In this document: positions 24,265 through 35,590 of the stretch, in pieces
How the letters are laid out: every line of letters begins with the position of its first letter
Numbering within the stretch: position 1 is the first letter of the stretch
Origin: Trifolium pratense
Lineage: Eukaryota > Streptophyta > Magnoliopsida > Fabales > Fabaceae
NCBI RefSeq assembly: GCF_020283565.1
Contig: NC_060061.1
Coordinates: 13,925,362-13,989,361, forward strand
Reading direction: 5' to 3'
Length of the DNA: 64,000 nt
Notes under the pieces: generated by a model
The model's input: only the letters and a program-made list of their open reading frames with translations
What the model was told of the DNA's origin: nothing
Database searches by the model: none
Position numbers and translations under genes: made by a program

Positions 24265-25619
24265 TGATAACTATATTTTGCAAGTGTACAAAATCGTTCA
24301 AATAATAAAGTAGTAAGTAAGATTGTCTCCACAAGGATTGCATGTGCAACAATTCAATAATCACTAAATTAGGATCAAAACAATAGGTTTGAGGGTTTTC
24401 CAATTTGTTGGATTTAAAAGCATAAAAGAAACACTACAAGATAAGAAGCATAGTTAGGTTGTTCTGAATCCCTTCCCTTTCCCTACTTGGTAACCTGTTA
24501 TTATATTTCACAATTCAAATTAAGTCTCGTCCATCATGACGAATTAACCCTTATGTAGTAATAATCACTCCCATGTCTTATTACCCTATTCACTATTAAC
24601 AACTCCCTAATCCCTTATGTGAGATGAGAAATTATGAAAGCATTAAAGAACGTTAATTCAAAAGTCACAACGATAAACTACGTATACCTACAATAGCCGA
24701 AAGTTACGTATCTCTACGATAACCATGTTGAATAATTATCATTGATTTGAATACCAAAAGAATCTTCCGAAAACAATCGATATCTAGATCAATTTCACTA
24801 ATACGTATACTAATGAAAAACATTAAACATAGATGATAATTAAATAATTAATAAAGACGGAATTGCAATAATATAATAATCAATTACATGATCAAGTAGT
24901 TCGATGGAAGTTCATCTACTAAACCTAACCTAAGGAAATTAGTTATTCATAAGCATAATTATAACAAAAGAGTTAGAAAATTACACATACGAAATAACCT
25001 CGTTGAAGCGCAAGGAAAACTACTCCCGATGATGGGAGATTGCCTTCCTAGAGAGCTTTGGCTCTCTTTCCTTCTCCTTTGCTCCTTAGAGACTTGTAGT
25101 TCTCTAAACTTCTGAATGAATAATTGTGAAGGAGGAATACTCTATTTATAGAAATTTGTACTTGAGCTTCAAGTTACATCGTGGCCATCATGTGGCCATC
25201 ATGGCACGATGGAAAATATTTGTTCAAATTAAATTGCAGATTTTGTTCTTTCTTTGGGCGCTAAGTTTCCTCTCATCGTGGCCACATTGTAATTCATCGT
25301 ATCCACAATGAATTTAGTAATTGGATTTTTACTCCAACGCGAAAGTTGTAGCTCTTTGTCTTAGTTTTCCAACGCATGGTCACAGGCCTCGATCCGATAC
25401 TCGTAGCTCCGGTTGTGGCGTTTTTGGTACGATGTGGTATATTCAACTTTTTTTCTTTAGGTTTAGCTCCTTTTTGTGTAATTTCTTCAACTCTTGCTTC
25501 TTGGTCAAGTAACTTCATTCCTTAGGTATTTTCCATGCTTTGGCTATCAAAAGACTACTAAAATAACTAAAAGTTATCCTAAAAACTATCTAAAAAATTC
25601 ATAGAAATTTCTATCATCA
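24265..25619. mobile_element. Solo LTR of a retrotransposon
   Basis: This 1355-bp insertion starts TGATAACTATATTTTGC and ends TTTCTATCATCA. The 5-bp flanks are CGTAC (24260-24264) and TGTAC (25620-25624). The uninterrupted duplicate at 23256-23490 proves that the flanks were once contiguous. TG...CA ends, a 5-bp duplication and the absence of coding or internal sequence indicate a solo LTR. Length and start resemble Ty3/gypsy Tat/Ogre-type LTRs of legumes, but that family call is only a guess. Confidence 0.8.
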
Positions 25620-26383
25620 TGTACCAAAAAAGACCTGAAAAAATTGCTGCTTTGATATTCTTCAGTCTAAGGTAAAAATTGCTTGAGAAAGACCTGAACT
25701 TGTTAGAGTGTTGGTGCCTTGGTCACTTCGCATCTACAGTCTTCTTGGGTTTCATCGTGTTGGGTTAGGATTGAGTTGTTTTGAAGTGGAGTTGCAGACA
25801 AGCTCTGTGTTTGTTTGCTGTTTTTTCCTTTAGTTTTGAGGCTAGTTTGTGCTCTATTTCTTTTACTAGTTTAACCAAAAGCAGATGGAGTGAGGATATG
25901 TTGTTGCAAAGGAAAGAGACATTGTAGAGGGAGGAGATGAAGTTGATTTTGATCTCCCAATTTCGACGAGTTGAGACGTTACACATACTTATATTGAAAC
26001 ATTTTATGTATTGACCCTCTATGCATAGTATTTTCTTTCACTCTCTCTATCTCTTTCTTAATCTCACTCTCTTTTAATGGTCGGGAGTATTTCAGTAAAC
26101 ATGTAGGGGGCGCGAAAAATGAAGTAGAGTGACAAAAGTAAATCTCTAAAATGATAGAAGTCATCAAACATCGGTCCAATTGAAAAATATTTAGCTTATA
26201 TCTCAAAAAAACTTACGATCAAATTTTGCCGCAGAACATTCTTTGAGCACCCAAGACTCAACTCCTCTAAATTTTTATTTAAAAAAAAAAAAAAAAACAT
26301 GCATATGAAATGAAATAGAAATAATAAAACAACTTGTGTTTTATTATGACCTTAGCTGCTAATCTTAGAAATAACAAAACTAA

Positions 26384-28015
26384 CTATATGCCTCCTTTGG
26401 AGACAAGAGAAGGTACACTCTGTTCATTTCTGAAGAAGTTTAGAGGATCAACTATACTCTTCACTTTTGCCAATCTTTTGAAATTGTTTTTGAAGTACTT
26501 AACACCCCAAACACTAGCTTTCTTATAACTTGTGTAACCATTCTTATTATTAACCCCAATATCAAGGTCTCTATAATTAATATATGCAGTTCTTGGAGAC
26601 ATTGAAACAAAAGGTTCCATATAACTATAAAGTTTTCTAATCCAATTCAATTTCACTTTTTCCACCTCATCATTTTCTTGATGCCAATGAACCGAGTAAT
26701 GAGTTTGGTATAAATTTCCATATCTATGTGGAAATGGAATTTCAGACTCAGAAATATTATCCATAATGCCACCATAAGGAAAAAGATACATCATTGCATC
26801 TTTGCCACCATCTTCATCAAACATAGGCCATATTCCTTCAAATCCAATCTCAGGAATGGGAATTTTCACAAAATCGGATTTTACTTTGTAGATATCTTTT
26901 CCAGCTAGTGTTCTATTGAGCAACGCTTCAGGCGATTCGCCTTTCGGAAATCCATAAAGGTAAACAACTGATTCTATCCAACTCATCTGAGTACAATCTT
27001 CTTTAACCAAACCAAGTTCAGGAAAGTTTTGTTGCATCAAGGGAATGAGTTTATCTACACCTCCAAGAAACAAGGTTTGAAATAAAGCTAGTACTGTTGA
27101 ATTTTTCTTCGACTCGCCTTTTTTACTTGAATTTGCTCTTTGCAAGATAACATTGATGACTATGTTTTCATCAATTTTACTTGCCACATATTGCCACTTA
27201 TGAATAAGCTTGGTTGCATTTTGTTCCAATGTTTTTGGAAGAGTAAACACTGTCACAATTGATGGAACATGAACAAGTTTTATCTTCCATGAAACTATGA
27301 CACCAAAACTTGCTCCTCCACCACCTCTAATAGCCCAAAACAAATCCTCACCCATTGCTTGTCTATCAAGAAACCTACCCTTCACATCAATTATGTGAGC
27401 ATCAATTACATTATCAGCTGCAAGACCGAATTTACGCACCATGTTTCCATAGCCTCCGCCACTGATGTGTCCACCAACACCTATAGTAGGACAAACACCT
27501 GCAGAAAAACCAAGATTTCGGCTTTTTCGACTAATTTTGTAGTAAAGTTCACCAAGTGTTACACCAGATTGAACCCAAGCTGTTTTTTTCTCTACATCTA
27601 ATTCAATTTCTCTGAAGTTTGTGAGATCAAGGATGACAAAAGGAACATCGGAGACATAGGAACGACCCTCGAAGTCGTGGCCACCACTTCGAATTCGAAC
27701 CTGCAGGCCATGGTTTTGTGAACATGTTATGGTTGTTTGAATATGAGAAATTTCTTTAGGTGTGATGATTACAAGGGGTTTTGGTATTGTGTTGGATGCA
27801 AATCTGAGATTTTGAATGGTAAATTGGAGTATTGATGAGTAAGATGAATTGTTTTTGGTGTAAACAAGTTTAGAGATTGAAGTGGAGTTATGTGAATAAG
27901 TATAGAGACATTGAAGAAAATTATCTTCATGAGTGCTAGTATCAATTGCAGAAGATGTAAATGAAAATAAAATTGCTGTTAGTACAATAGTCAAATATGA
28001 ACATAGAGGCAACAT
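26384..28015 (-). CDS. Berberine bridge enzyme-like FAD oxidoreductase (BBE-like 3)
   Basis: A 543-aa secreted BBE-like flavoprotein, intronless, first of three close paralogues (26-38 kb). Signal peptide at 1-22 (MLPLCSYLTIVLTAILFSF). FAD attachment residues are His113 (RSGGHDFEG) and Cys175 (CPTIGVGGH). This copy differs from its relatives in two ways. C+3 is Ile178 rather than Val, at the position reported to gate oxygen access in the family. The substrate-side KIQY motif reads QTHY, so both Lys and Gln of the usual K-x-Q are lost, while NYRDLD is kept. His183 (C+8) is present, unlike the next two copies. The gene looks intact; it may favour dehydrogenase over oxidase chemistry (inference). 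Confidence 0.94.
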   Translation of the reverse strand: MLPLCSYLTIVLTAILFSFTSSAIDTSTHEDNFLQCLYTYSHNSTSISKLVYTKNNSSYSSILQFTIQNLRFASNTIPKPLVIITPKEISHIQTTITCSQNHGLQVRIRSGGHDFEGRSYVSDVPFVILDLTNFREIELDVEKKTAWVQSGVTLGELYYKISRKSRNLGFSAGVCPTIGVGGHISGGGYGNMVRKFGLAADNVIDAHIIDVKGRFLDRQAMGEDLFWAIRGGGGASFGVIVSWKIKLVHVPSIVTVFTLPKTLEQNATKLIHKWQYVASKIDENIVINVILQRANSSKKGESKKNSTVLALFQTLFLGGVDKLIPLMQQNFPELGLVKEDCTQMSWIESVVYLYGFPKGESPEALLNRTLAGKDIYKVKSDFVKIPIPEIGFEGIWPMFDEDGGKDAMMYLFPYGGIMDNISESEIPFPHRYGNLYQTHYSVHWHQENDEVEKVKLNWIRKLYSYMEPFVSMSPRTAYINYRDLDIGVNNKNGYTSYKKASVWGVKYFKNNFKRLAKVKSIVDPLNFFRNEQSVPSLVSKGGI

Positions 28016-28050
28016 TTTCTGTTTGTGATTTTGTGCAATATATGATGGTT

Positions 28051-28062
28051 CAAATTTATAAA
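28051..28062 (-). promoter_or_regulatory. TATA-like box of BBE-like 3
   Basis: On the minus strand TTTATAAATTTG lies 36-47 bases upstream of the ATG. The same word sits at an equivalent place before the paralogues at 32822 and 38340, which implies short 5' UTRs and a shared core promoter. Confidence 0.55.
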
Positions 28063-28088
28063 ACGAGTTTATGTAGGCTCAAATTTCT

Positions 28089-28220
28089 TTTTTGTCAAGT
28101 AGTCTGGTCGCTAAAAATCTCACCCTTAAGATGAATAAGTAGAGTGTCCGAGATTCAAACTCCGATCCCTGCATATATAGTACAATGTCTCTACCAATTG
28201 AGTTAAGCTCGTGGGGACCG
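28089..28220 (-). mobile_element. tRNA-derived SINE, minus orientation
   Basis: Reverse complement of the family seen at 22329: 'tttgtcaagtagtctggtcg' is the 3' tail, 'gattcaaactccg' the B-box region and 'ctaccaattgagttaagctc' the A-box region. It lies just upstream of the BBE-like promoter at 28051. A second partial copy in the same orientation is at about 28622-28692. Confidence 0.75.
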
Positions 28221-28621
28221 GAGGCTCCAATTTATGTTGGTATTTAGTGTATGTAGGTTTGGTGAGAAAAACATAATACACACGTGAATCACGTGGGACT
28301 CGCTTCAAAGTTTGAAATATTTTAATTTTAGATTAGTTCTATACTTGCCAAAACATAGCAGGGTATTGCAGGGTATGAGTTGTTTTCAACTATACCAAAA
28401 TAATTTGTAAGCAAAAAAAACACTTTATTAAAGTATGTTTACGCCTGAAATTAAATTACATTTTAGACCAAACCGGTAAGATAGACGATTGAGGTGAGTA
28501 TATGTGCAACTGAACATGAGGAAGTTAAATCTATTTTAAGCCCACTGAGGTTTAGTATGATCGACGATATTTTAGACTTGGTCAAAAGACAATAGTACTA
28601 GACAATTAGGCGTTCTGATGG

Positions 28622-28692
28622 GTTGGGCGGATTCGGGTCCAGACTCCTGCACATATAGTGTGATCTTCCTACCAACTGAGTTAAACTCACGG
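28622..28692 (-). repeat. Partial SINE copy
   Basis: Only the promoter half is kept: 'cggattcgggtcc' and 'ctaccaactgagttaaactc'. It is the same family as 28089-28220. Confidence 0.6.
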
Positions 28693-29171
28693 AAACTAAT
28701 TAACCACATTTTTAACCTGATTAATAAGATGTATTACAATGTATAAAAAGTGAATGTTCGTGTATCATTTACGTAAAGAAAAGTATGCCAGTTAAATCTA
28801 CTATGCTGGACAAGTCGGGCAGGGTATGAGTTGTTTTCAACTTTATAAAATATTATTTTTTTATTTGAGTAAGAAGTGGTTGTTGCTAGTTGCTAAAATA
28901 CAGGGAGACCATTCCCAAAGTTACATAAAGAAGAAAGCCGATGATTGATTGGTTAAATTATTAATTAATTAAATGCAATAATTGTTTTTTTAGTAATTCA
29001 AGCTAAACTCGATTTAAATATGGAAAAGTAGGGAATTCAGATTTTCAATCGCTGTAAGAATACTTCACGTATAATATTATAAGCAAAAAATATTACTTTT
29101 TTATGTCTCAAATTATAAGCAAAAAAACTAATTTTTATCATTTTTAAAATTTACTTTTACTTATTTTCATG

Positions 29172-29356
29172 GAGAATTTAATTTATATGCACCATCAGTC
29201 TAAAGTTATTTTCACATGCGTCCAATAATATTTCGACACATCATGTATGGTAATTAAAAACACATGATGTGTCACATTCATTAAATGATGTGGCAACGCG
29301 TCATTGGATGTATGTGCAAAAAAAATTTACACTGATGGTGCATAACAATTAAACTC
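29172..29356. mobile_element. Foldback MITE
   Basis: A 185-bp element starting 'gagaatttaatttatatgca' and ending with the complement of 'gagtttaattgttatgcacc'. It is flanked by direct TTTCATG (29165-29171, 29357-29363). Centre words 'catgatgtgtcac' and 'catttaatg'-like sequences are shared with the deleted copy at 17597-17705. Confidence 0.75.
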
Positions 29357-29683
29357 TTTCATGAAATTAAATGCAAATTGCATTTAATTTACTCTTTTTC
29401 TTCTTTTTCCCATAATCAATAACCAATAGAAATTCTTTTTACATCTTCCTATGAAACTTATTTAAATGAAAACACAAAAAGTCATACGTCAAATTACCAT
29501 ATTTTACTTTTCTTAATAAGTGTGAAAATATATTTTTTTGTGGGATGGAGGGGTATCCCTTTAAGGCCTCATATTCGATTATCTCTGGTGTCAATTTGAA
29601 TGAGCAAGTTTAGCTTCTTCTTCAAAAAAAATCTCTTTAACAATATCTCTTGTTGCTAGATACCAATTGGCTAAATTGAGTTA

Positions 29684-30015
29684 GACCATCTTCAATGATG
29701 GGTACTTATTTTTTAAGTACCAGTACCTAATAGGTACCTCGTTGCAGCAAAACATAAATGAGTACCTAATAAATAATATTGATTCTACAATAAACATGGA
29801 TACCTATTTTGTTTTTGTGGGTCCTATTTATAATGATGTATGGTCATTGGTGAGATGTGTTATTGGGTGGACACATTTAGAATTTTTTAAGAAATGTTGG
29901 GTTAGAGAAATTGCGTAGTTATTAGGTACTATTATTAAAAAATTATAAATGAGTGATGTGTACACATAAAATCCAATTAAGTACTCAAAAATGAATATTT
30001 TTATTGTGGATGCTC
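29684..30015. mobile_element. PIF/Harbinger-type MITE
   Basis: Ends are 'gaccatcttcaatgatgg' and the complement of 'gagcatccacaata', with TTA on both sides (29681-29683, 30016-30018). 'GAGCATCTTCAATG'-type termini are common in plant Tourist-like MITEs. No coding sequence. Confidence 0.65.
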
Positions 30016-31193
30016 TTAAACTTACATAATAATTTAGCTACAATATTACGATATCATATATTTCATATTTCATGTTGTCATCCAATAGAGATAGAGTAAT
30101 TATTAATTATTGTGTGAAACATCTTAATCCAATTCCCAAAAAAGAATCATGTTTAACACAAAGCATGATTAAAGTGTTAATTAATGAAAAAAAAATAATT
30201 TTGGTAAAGAAATCATTATAAAAATGGACAAAAAATAAATCTTTAAAGAGCCTTAGAAATTTGAATTAAATCTTATAAAAATGAATAAGAAAAAGGAAAT
30301 TGCTAGTCACGACAGATAACTTCCCGAAAACATCACGAATGCATTGTTACTAAATATCTTTCCTAAATAACATCCATGATCTCCCTTGTTTTCTAGCAAA
30401 GGAGTAATTTAATTGGCCAAGTATTTTTCGTGATCAATTCGGGATGAATTCTCTTGGGACAAATAGCATTATCATAAAAAATATCCTTAAATTTTTCGTG
30501 ATGTACTGATGTTTTGGGGATAACTATCCCTAAATTGATTCCCATGTAACTTTTTTTCTTCTCGGACTTCGGCATTCATTATCATAAAAAATATAAATAA
30601 ATAAAACGTGTTTGTACCAAAAAAATAAAAGAATAAATAAAACGTGTAAGGTGCCTCCATCAGCTTCCTAACCTGAAAGTGAAAGGCCAGCTTGTTTGGT
30701 ACTTTTTGATTTGATTATCTTGTCTGCTACTACCTCCAGTTTGCATTATAAGAGATTTTTTTTAGAGATTTTTTGGTCATACTTAAATAAAATGTCACAA
30801 CTTCTAAGGTGTATTCTATTTCATCTATACATTTGTATTTTAAATTTTTATGGAAAAATAGGAATGAAGACTAATTATATTTACTCGTACTATAAAACAG
30901 ACTTAATTAGAGATTAGAGCTTATTTGAAAACAAAAACACAACTAAGCTTGGTCTAATTGATAAAGATTAAACTCATTAGAATAAGACATAAATTTCACT
31001 GAAAATCTTTATTGTGTATAACATGTAAGTGTATCCTTAAAATCACTATTTCAATCTTGGGACTTTTCATAGTGAGCCCCTAAACAAAACTCTCTTAAAC
31101 TTTTATCAATTAAAGGAAGCACACATATAAAAGAGAAATAACAAAGCAACTTATATTTTATTATTAGTACCACCTTAGTTGTTCTAAGAAATT

Positions 31194-32822
31194 CTATTTG
31201 TGTCCCTCGGACACAAGAGAAGGTATACTTTGTTCATTTCTGAAAAAATTTAAAGGATCAACTTTGGTCTTCACTTTTGCCAATCTTTTAAAGTTGTTTT
31301 CGAAGTACTTAACACCCCAAATACTAGCTTGCTTATAACTTGTGTAACCTATCTTATTATTGACCCCAATATCAAGATCTCTATAATTCAAATAAGCACT
31401 TCTTGGTGACTTTGAAACAAAAGGTTCCATATAACTATAAAGTTTTCTCATCCAATTTATGTGCAACTTTTCAGCTTCATCACCTTCTTGATACCAATGA
31501 ACTTCATATTGAATTATGTATAAGTTTCCATATCTATGTGGAAATGGAGTTTCAGATTTTGAAATATTATCCATTTTGCCACCATAAGGCAAAAGTACCA
31601 TCATTGAATCTTTGGCACCATCTTCATAAAACATAGGCCATATTCCTTCTAAACCAATTTCAGAAATGGGAGTTTTCACATAATCTGATTTTGCTTTGAA
31701 AATATCCTTTTCACCTATTACTCTATTCAACAACACTTCATGTTTTACACCATTCAATCCGAAAATGTAAAGAACCGATTCAATCCAACTCAACTCAGAA
31801 CAATCATCTCTAACCAAACCAAGCTCAGGAAACTTCTCTTGCACCAAGGGTATGAGTTTATCTACACCTCCAAGAAACAAGGCTTGAAATAAAGCTTGTA
31901 CCGTTGAATTCGACTCACCTTTTTTACTTGAAGTTGAATTTACCCTTTTTATGATAATATGAATTGTTATACTTTCATCAAGTTTACTTGCAACATATTG
32001 CCACTTATGAATAAGTTTTGTTGCATTTTGTTCCAATGTTCTTGGAACAGTAAACACTGTCACAATTGATGGAACTTGAACAAGTTTTATCTTCCATGAA
32101 ACTATGACTCCAAAACTTGCTCCTCCACCACCTCTAATAGCCCAAAACAAATCCTCACCCATTGCTTGTCTGTCAAGAAACCTACCCTTCACATCAATTA
32201 TGTAAGCATCGATGATGTTATCGGCTGCAAGACCATATTTCCGCAACATGAGTCCATGACCACCACCACTGAAGAGTCCACCAACACCTACTGTAGGACA
32301 AATACCAGCCGTAAAAGCAAGATTTCGGCTCTTTCGACTAATTGCATAGTACAGTTCACCAATTGATGCACCAGTTTGAACCCAAGCAGTTCTACTTTCT
32401 ACATTTATTTCAATTGCTTTGAAGTCTATGAGATCAATGACAACAAATGGAACCTCAGAAACATAGGACAAACCCTCATAGTCATGTCCACCGCTTCGGA
32501 CTCGAATCTGCAGGCCATGGTTTTGGGAACAGATTATGGTTGCTTGAATATGGGAAATTTCTTTAGGTGTGATGATTACAAGGGGTTTTGATGCTTTGTT
32601 GGTTGCAAATCTGAGATTATGAATTGAAAATTGGAGTATTGATGAGTAATTGGAATTGGTTTTTGTGTATACAAGTTTAGAGAATGAAGTGGAGTTATGT
32701 GAATAACTATAGAGACATTGAAGAAAATTATCTTCACTTGTACTAGTTTCAATTCTTGAAGATGCAAATGAAAATAAAATTGCTATTAGTGCAATTGTCA
32801 AATATGAGCTTAGAGACATCAT
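31194..32822 (-). CDS. Berberine bridge enzyme-like FAD oxidoreductase (BBE-like 4)
   Basis: A 542-aa secreted BBE-like flavoprotein, intronless. Signal peptide at 1-22. FAD attachment residues His113 (RSGGHDYEG) and Cys175 (CPTVGVGG) are present, and C+3 is Val178. The next motif is abnormal: family members read GGH-x-SGGG-Y-G, but here it is GGLFSGGGHG. The conserved His at C+8 (His174 in the poppy enzyme, which supports flavin reduction) is Leu183, and the later aromatic is His. KIQY reads IIQY, so Gln is kept but Lys is lost; NYRDLD is kept. The same GGLFSGGGHG occurs in the neighbour at 36709, so the change arose before their duplication. The frame is intact, so it is probably expressed, with altered or weaker chemistry (inference). 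Confidence 0.94.
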   Translation of the reverse strand: MMSLSSYLTIALIAILFSFASSRIETSTSEDNFLQCLYSYSHNSTSFSKLVYTKTNSNYSSILQFSIHNLRFATNKASKPLVIITPKEISHIQATIICSQNHGLQIRVRSGGHDYEGLSYVSEVPFVVIDLIDFKAIEINVESRTAWVQTGASIGELYYAISRKSRNLAFTAGICPTVGVGGLFSGGGHGLMLRKYGLAADNIIDAYIIDVKGRFLDRQAMGEDLFWAIRGGGGASFGVIVSWKIKLVQVPSIVTVFTVPRTLEQNATKLIHKWQYVASKLDESITIHIIIKRVNSTSSKKGESNSTVQALFQALFLGGVDKLIPLVQEKFPELGLVRDDCSELSWIESVLYIFGLNGVKHEVLLNRVIGEKDIFKAKSDYVKTPISEIGLEGIWPMFYEDGAKDSMMVLLPYGGKMDNISKSETPFPHRYGNLYIIQYEVHWYQEGDEAEKLHINWMRKLYSYMEPFVSKSPRSAYLNYRDLDIGVNNKIGYTSYKQASIWGVKYFENNFKRLAKVKTKVDPLNFFRNEQSIPSLVSEGHK

Positions 32823-32856
32823 TTTTTGTTTGTGATTTTTTGTGCTTATGATGCTT

Positions 32857-32868
32857 CAAATTTATAAA
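32857..32868 (-). promoter_or_regulatory. TATA-like box of BBE-like 4
   Basis: TTTATAAATTTG on the minus strand, 35 bases upstream of the ATG and in the same context as at 28051 and 38373. Confidence 0.55.
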
Positions 32869-34364
32869 CAAGTTTTTAGTAGTAATCTTGAGAATGGGTT
32901 AACTAGAGAGTGTGCTATGGTACAAGTCAAGCGTATGAATTTGAATTATGACTTCATATTTTATTTTAATAAAGTGCCGTTGCTAAACATGCATGGTATG
33001 AGTGTGTTCAACATTGATTAGTATATTAAATTAAAACAAATTCTTTCTTTTTATTTGAATAAGAAGTCAGATTATTACGAAGTTGCAAGGTGGGATGAAT
33101 AGTTCAACTGGTTTAGCTCGTTAAGCTAAAGTTTACCAAGTTAGAGGTCAAAAGTTTAAGTTATAGTACTTTTGAAGCAGATAAATGTAATTATTTTTGT
33201 AAGTGCTTTTAAATTTCTAAAGTTAACGATTCTCCGAGCAAAAAGACACTGATAATTTGGATTTCCGCCTATATAAAAATGGTTGTTTGTGTGTAAATAA
33301 TTTTTGCAATGAATATTTTACATATATCTTTTGGCCAAACATATCGTCAGTGTTGATGTGTACTCAAATATTTTTCAAAAATATCAAACTAAAATATAGT
33401 AGTAGAAGAAATGTCAAACATACTAACGCTAAACAGAAGAATAAACAATATTATATGCATATGCTTATTAAAATACTAACGATGAAGGAGCATGTACACT
33501 TACGGCGATGTTTCTCCGGTTGGGTCATGAAGGAGTCCAGGGATCATTGTATCAGGCCTTGAACAAGTGAGTTGCACACCGCACTTTAAACTGCTTCATT
33601 CTGGAGGTGAGTAGTTTAGTGGGGGCTAGAATTAGTAATTGAGATAAAATGCATGGTAGGTGTTTGATAAAATGCCCCTGAGAAATATTTGGTGTTTAGC
33701 AATTAGCATCATAAGGTTTTGGTATGAATTAGAAGACAAATGTTTTATCACAATATATTTGCTAATTTTGTTTTTTATTCCAACATATTTGCTTATATTG
33801 CCAAATTTAATTTGATGTATTGATTCACTTATGAGTTATTTGGAATGGTTGATACATTGATAGGTGATTATAAATTTGATTCACTAGGTGATGAGATTGA
33901 ATGGACAACTTTAGAAGACAATTGTGAGTCGTGGCAGGTAAAGCTAGGCATTTTTCAATTTAAATTTACAATTGAGAGGTTGAGTTAATTTTCACAAGCA
34001 CTATGATTGGTCTTAAGATCAGTTTATGCTTTATGTTAAATAAGTTCTTAAACTGCATATCCAATTGAATTTGATCTCAATCAGAAAGTGTTATTCAAGT
34101 TTTCTTCAACGGTGTTATTCATCACTGCACTTTAATTTTCTTTTCCTTTATGCTCTCTCTATATCAATTTGATAAGATAGCTTATAGTGGAAAAATGTTC
34201 GCCACTACTAACCATGGCCACACCACACCCTGGTTTCTTACCTCTTTTTTTTTTTTTTTTTCAAAAAAATTTCTCTGTTAAAAATTTGAATTCTTGCCAT
34301 TGTTCCTCTTCACAGTTAGTAGGTTTCTGTTGTTACTAACTGAAAGGTGGCAGCTACTCAACAG
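32869..34364. other. Intergenic stretch, no gene recognised
   Basis: 32990-33080 belongs to the duplicated upstream flank of the BBE-like genes. 33085-33175 contains a decayed tRNA-like repeat ('agctcgttaagctaaag'). Beyond that, up to 34364, I see only AT-rich sequence and a poly-T run at 34244-34260. Confidence 0.35.
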
Positions 34365-35560
34365 TCTATGATTTGTTGGACTAAGCCAAAGCGAGATGTA
34401 CAAAATCCACTTCGGATGGAGTGCATCAAGGTAGGCTGCATGCATGATGTGGAGGAATATTGTTGAGAACCTGTGAAGCACTGGTACGCCAATTTTCAAA
34501 AAGTACCAGTACCGGGTACTGTAGCGGTACGGGTACGAGTACTGTGCGGGTACTGTGCGTACCTGACGCGTACCCCTTTTTTTTTTTTTTTTGCGTTTTG
34601 GTACTGTAGCGGTACTTTTCGCTGTACGGTAGTCGACTGGACAGTTTTTTTTTTTAATTGTTTACACGTTTTCTTTTGCCTGGCCCAGTTTCCAATTTTT
34701 CTGAATCATTATAAAACCTAATAATACCTAATAATCACAAGTTACAACCCTAATTTTGCAACTCTTTCACCTACCCCTGTCCTTTCTCTTCTGCCTTCTC
34801 TCAGTTCTCTGTCTTTTTGCATTTGGATTTGGACTGTGGAGTGGAGGAAGAAGAAAAAGTCTTCACTTTTTTTGTTACAATCGTTAAAAGTAGTAGGAAG
34901 AAGAAAAAGTCTTCACTTTTGTCACAGCTTTTGTACGTATCTGCTACTTTATTGCCAAAAAGAAAGGTACTACTAGTACTACTGTTTGTTTATATTTTAT
35001 TCATACTTGTACGCATCTATCTGCTACTTTATTGCCAAAAAGAAAGGTACTACTAGTACTACTGTTTGTTTATAATTTTTTCATTCTTGCTTAGATCTTA
35101 AGTTTTATTTCAAACTAGTAACTTTTTAATTTTGATGTTTTGTCGTTATTTTGTTTCGTTGTCGTTTGAACAATATATTTTAATTAGTTTTTTTTTTGGT
35201 AACGTACCCGTACCGTTGTTTTTTGAAAATTGCCGTATTCCGTACCGGTACCCGTATCGGGTACCGTACCCGTATTTGTGCAACACAGTTGAGAACTGAT
35301 GATGGTGAATGGTTTGGTGGGTTGTCTATATATTTAGGAAATTGCAGTGTATTTGTTGCAGAGTTATGGAGTGTTGTGGAGAGCTTGAGATTAGCATAGA
35401 GACTTTGGGTTCAAGAAGGTGGAAATTGACACAGAATCCTAAGTTGTGGTGCATACTTTAGATAACAGAGAAGCTTGGAATGCAAGTTAGGAGATTTATG
35501 GAACTGGATTGGGAAAGCAAGGTGTGTCACATATTGTGAAGTCAACACATATGATAAATA
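34365..35560 (+). pseudogene. RNase H-like domain relic (non-LTR type), split by a hAT element
   Basis: Left of the hAT a frame reads like 'WTKPKRD', and right of it 'RTDDGEWFGGLSIYLGNCSV' then 'FVAELWSVVESLRLA'. This is the plant RNase H fold found at the end of LINE-type retroelements and in many genomic relics. Stops and frameshifts follow ('ELWSVVESLRLA' then stop). The hAT at 34471-35288 sits inside it, and both sides join through the duplicated TTGAGAAC. No function expected. Confidence 0.7.
34471..35288. mobile_element. Non-autonomous hAT element, perfect 8-bp TSD
   Basis: Ends are CTGTGAAGCACTGG and the complement of CTGTGTTGCAC. An exact 8-bp duplication TTGAGAAC flanks it (34463-34470, 35289-35296). 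Subterminal regions are dense in 'ggtacggGTAC'-type words on both sides, a usual hAT feature. The interior has a tandem repeat around 34950-35080 ('tctgctactttattgccaaa' twice) and a poly-T run, but no transposase. Confidence 0.88.
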
Positions 35561-35590
35561 GTGATAGCTAATCATTCTATTTCATACATG

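Larger units (their letters stand above)
21037..26383. other. Gene-free 5.3 kb made of duplicated repeats and a solo LTR
   Basis: No gene recognised. It holds a SINE-like copy (22329-22458), a duplicated block (23256-23490 repeated at 24148-24264 plus 25625-25735), a 184-bp tandem duplication (23640-24000), and a solo LTR (24265-25619). From 21780 to 22130 the sequence is less AT-rich, but I find no frame or RNA motif there. 25736-26383 holds nothing recognised, apart from the probable 3' UTR of the BBE-like gene ending at 26384. Confidence 0.5.
28693..31193. other. Intergenic stretch with two MITEs
   Basis: 28800-28940 resembles the upstream flanks of the paralogues at 32822 and 38340 ('gcagggagaccatt'-type words), so it is part of the duplicated unit. 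MITEs lie at 29172-29356 and 29684-30015. Between 30020 and 30930 I recognise no gene; 30700-30910 shares words with 38860-39000. 30940-31190 is the duplicated 3' flank of the next gene. Confidence 0.45.

Noticed and set aside
34473..35056. Plus-strand frames inside the hAT element
   Set aside because: They are made of subterminal repeats, poly-T and a tandem repeat, with no transposase features.
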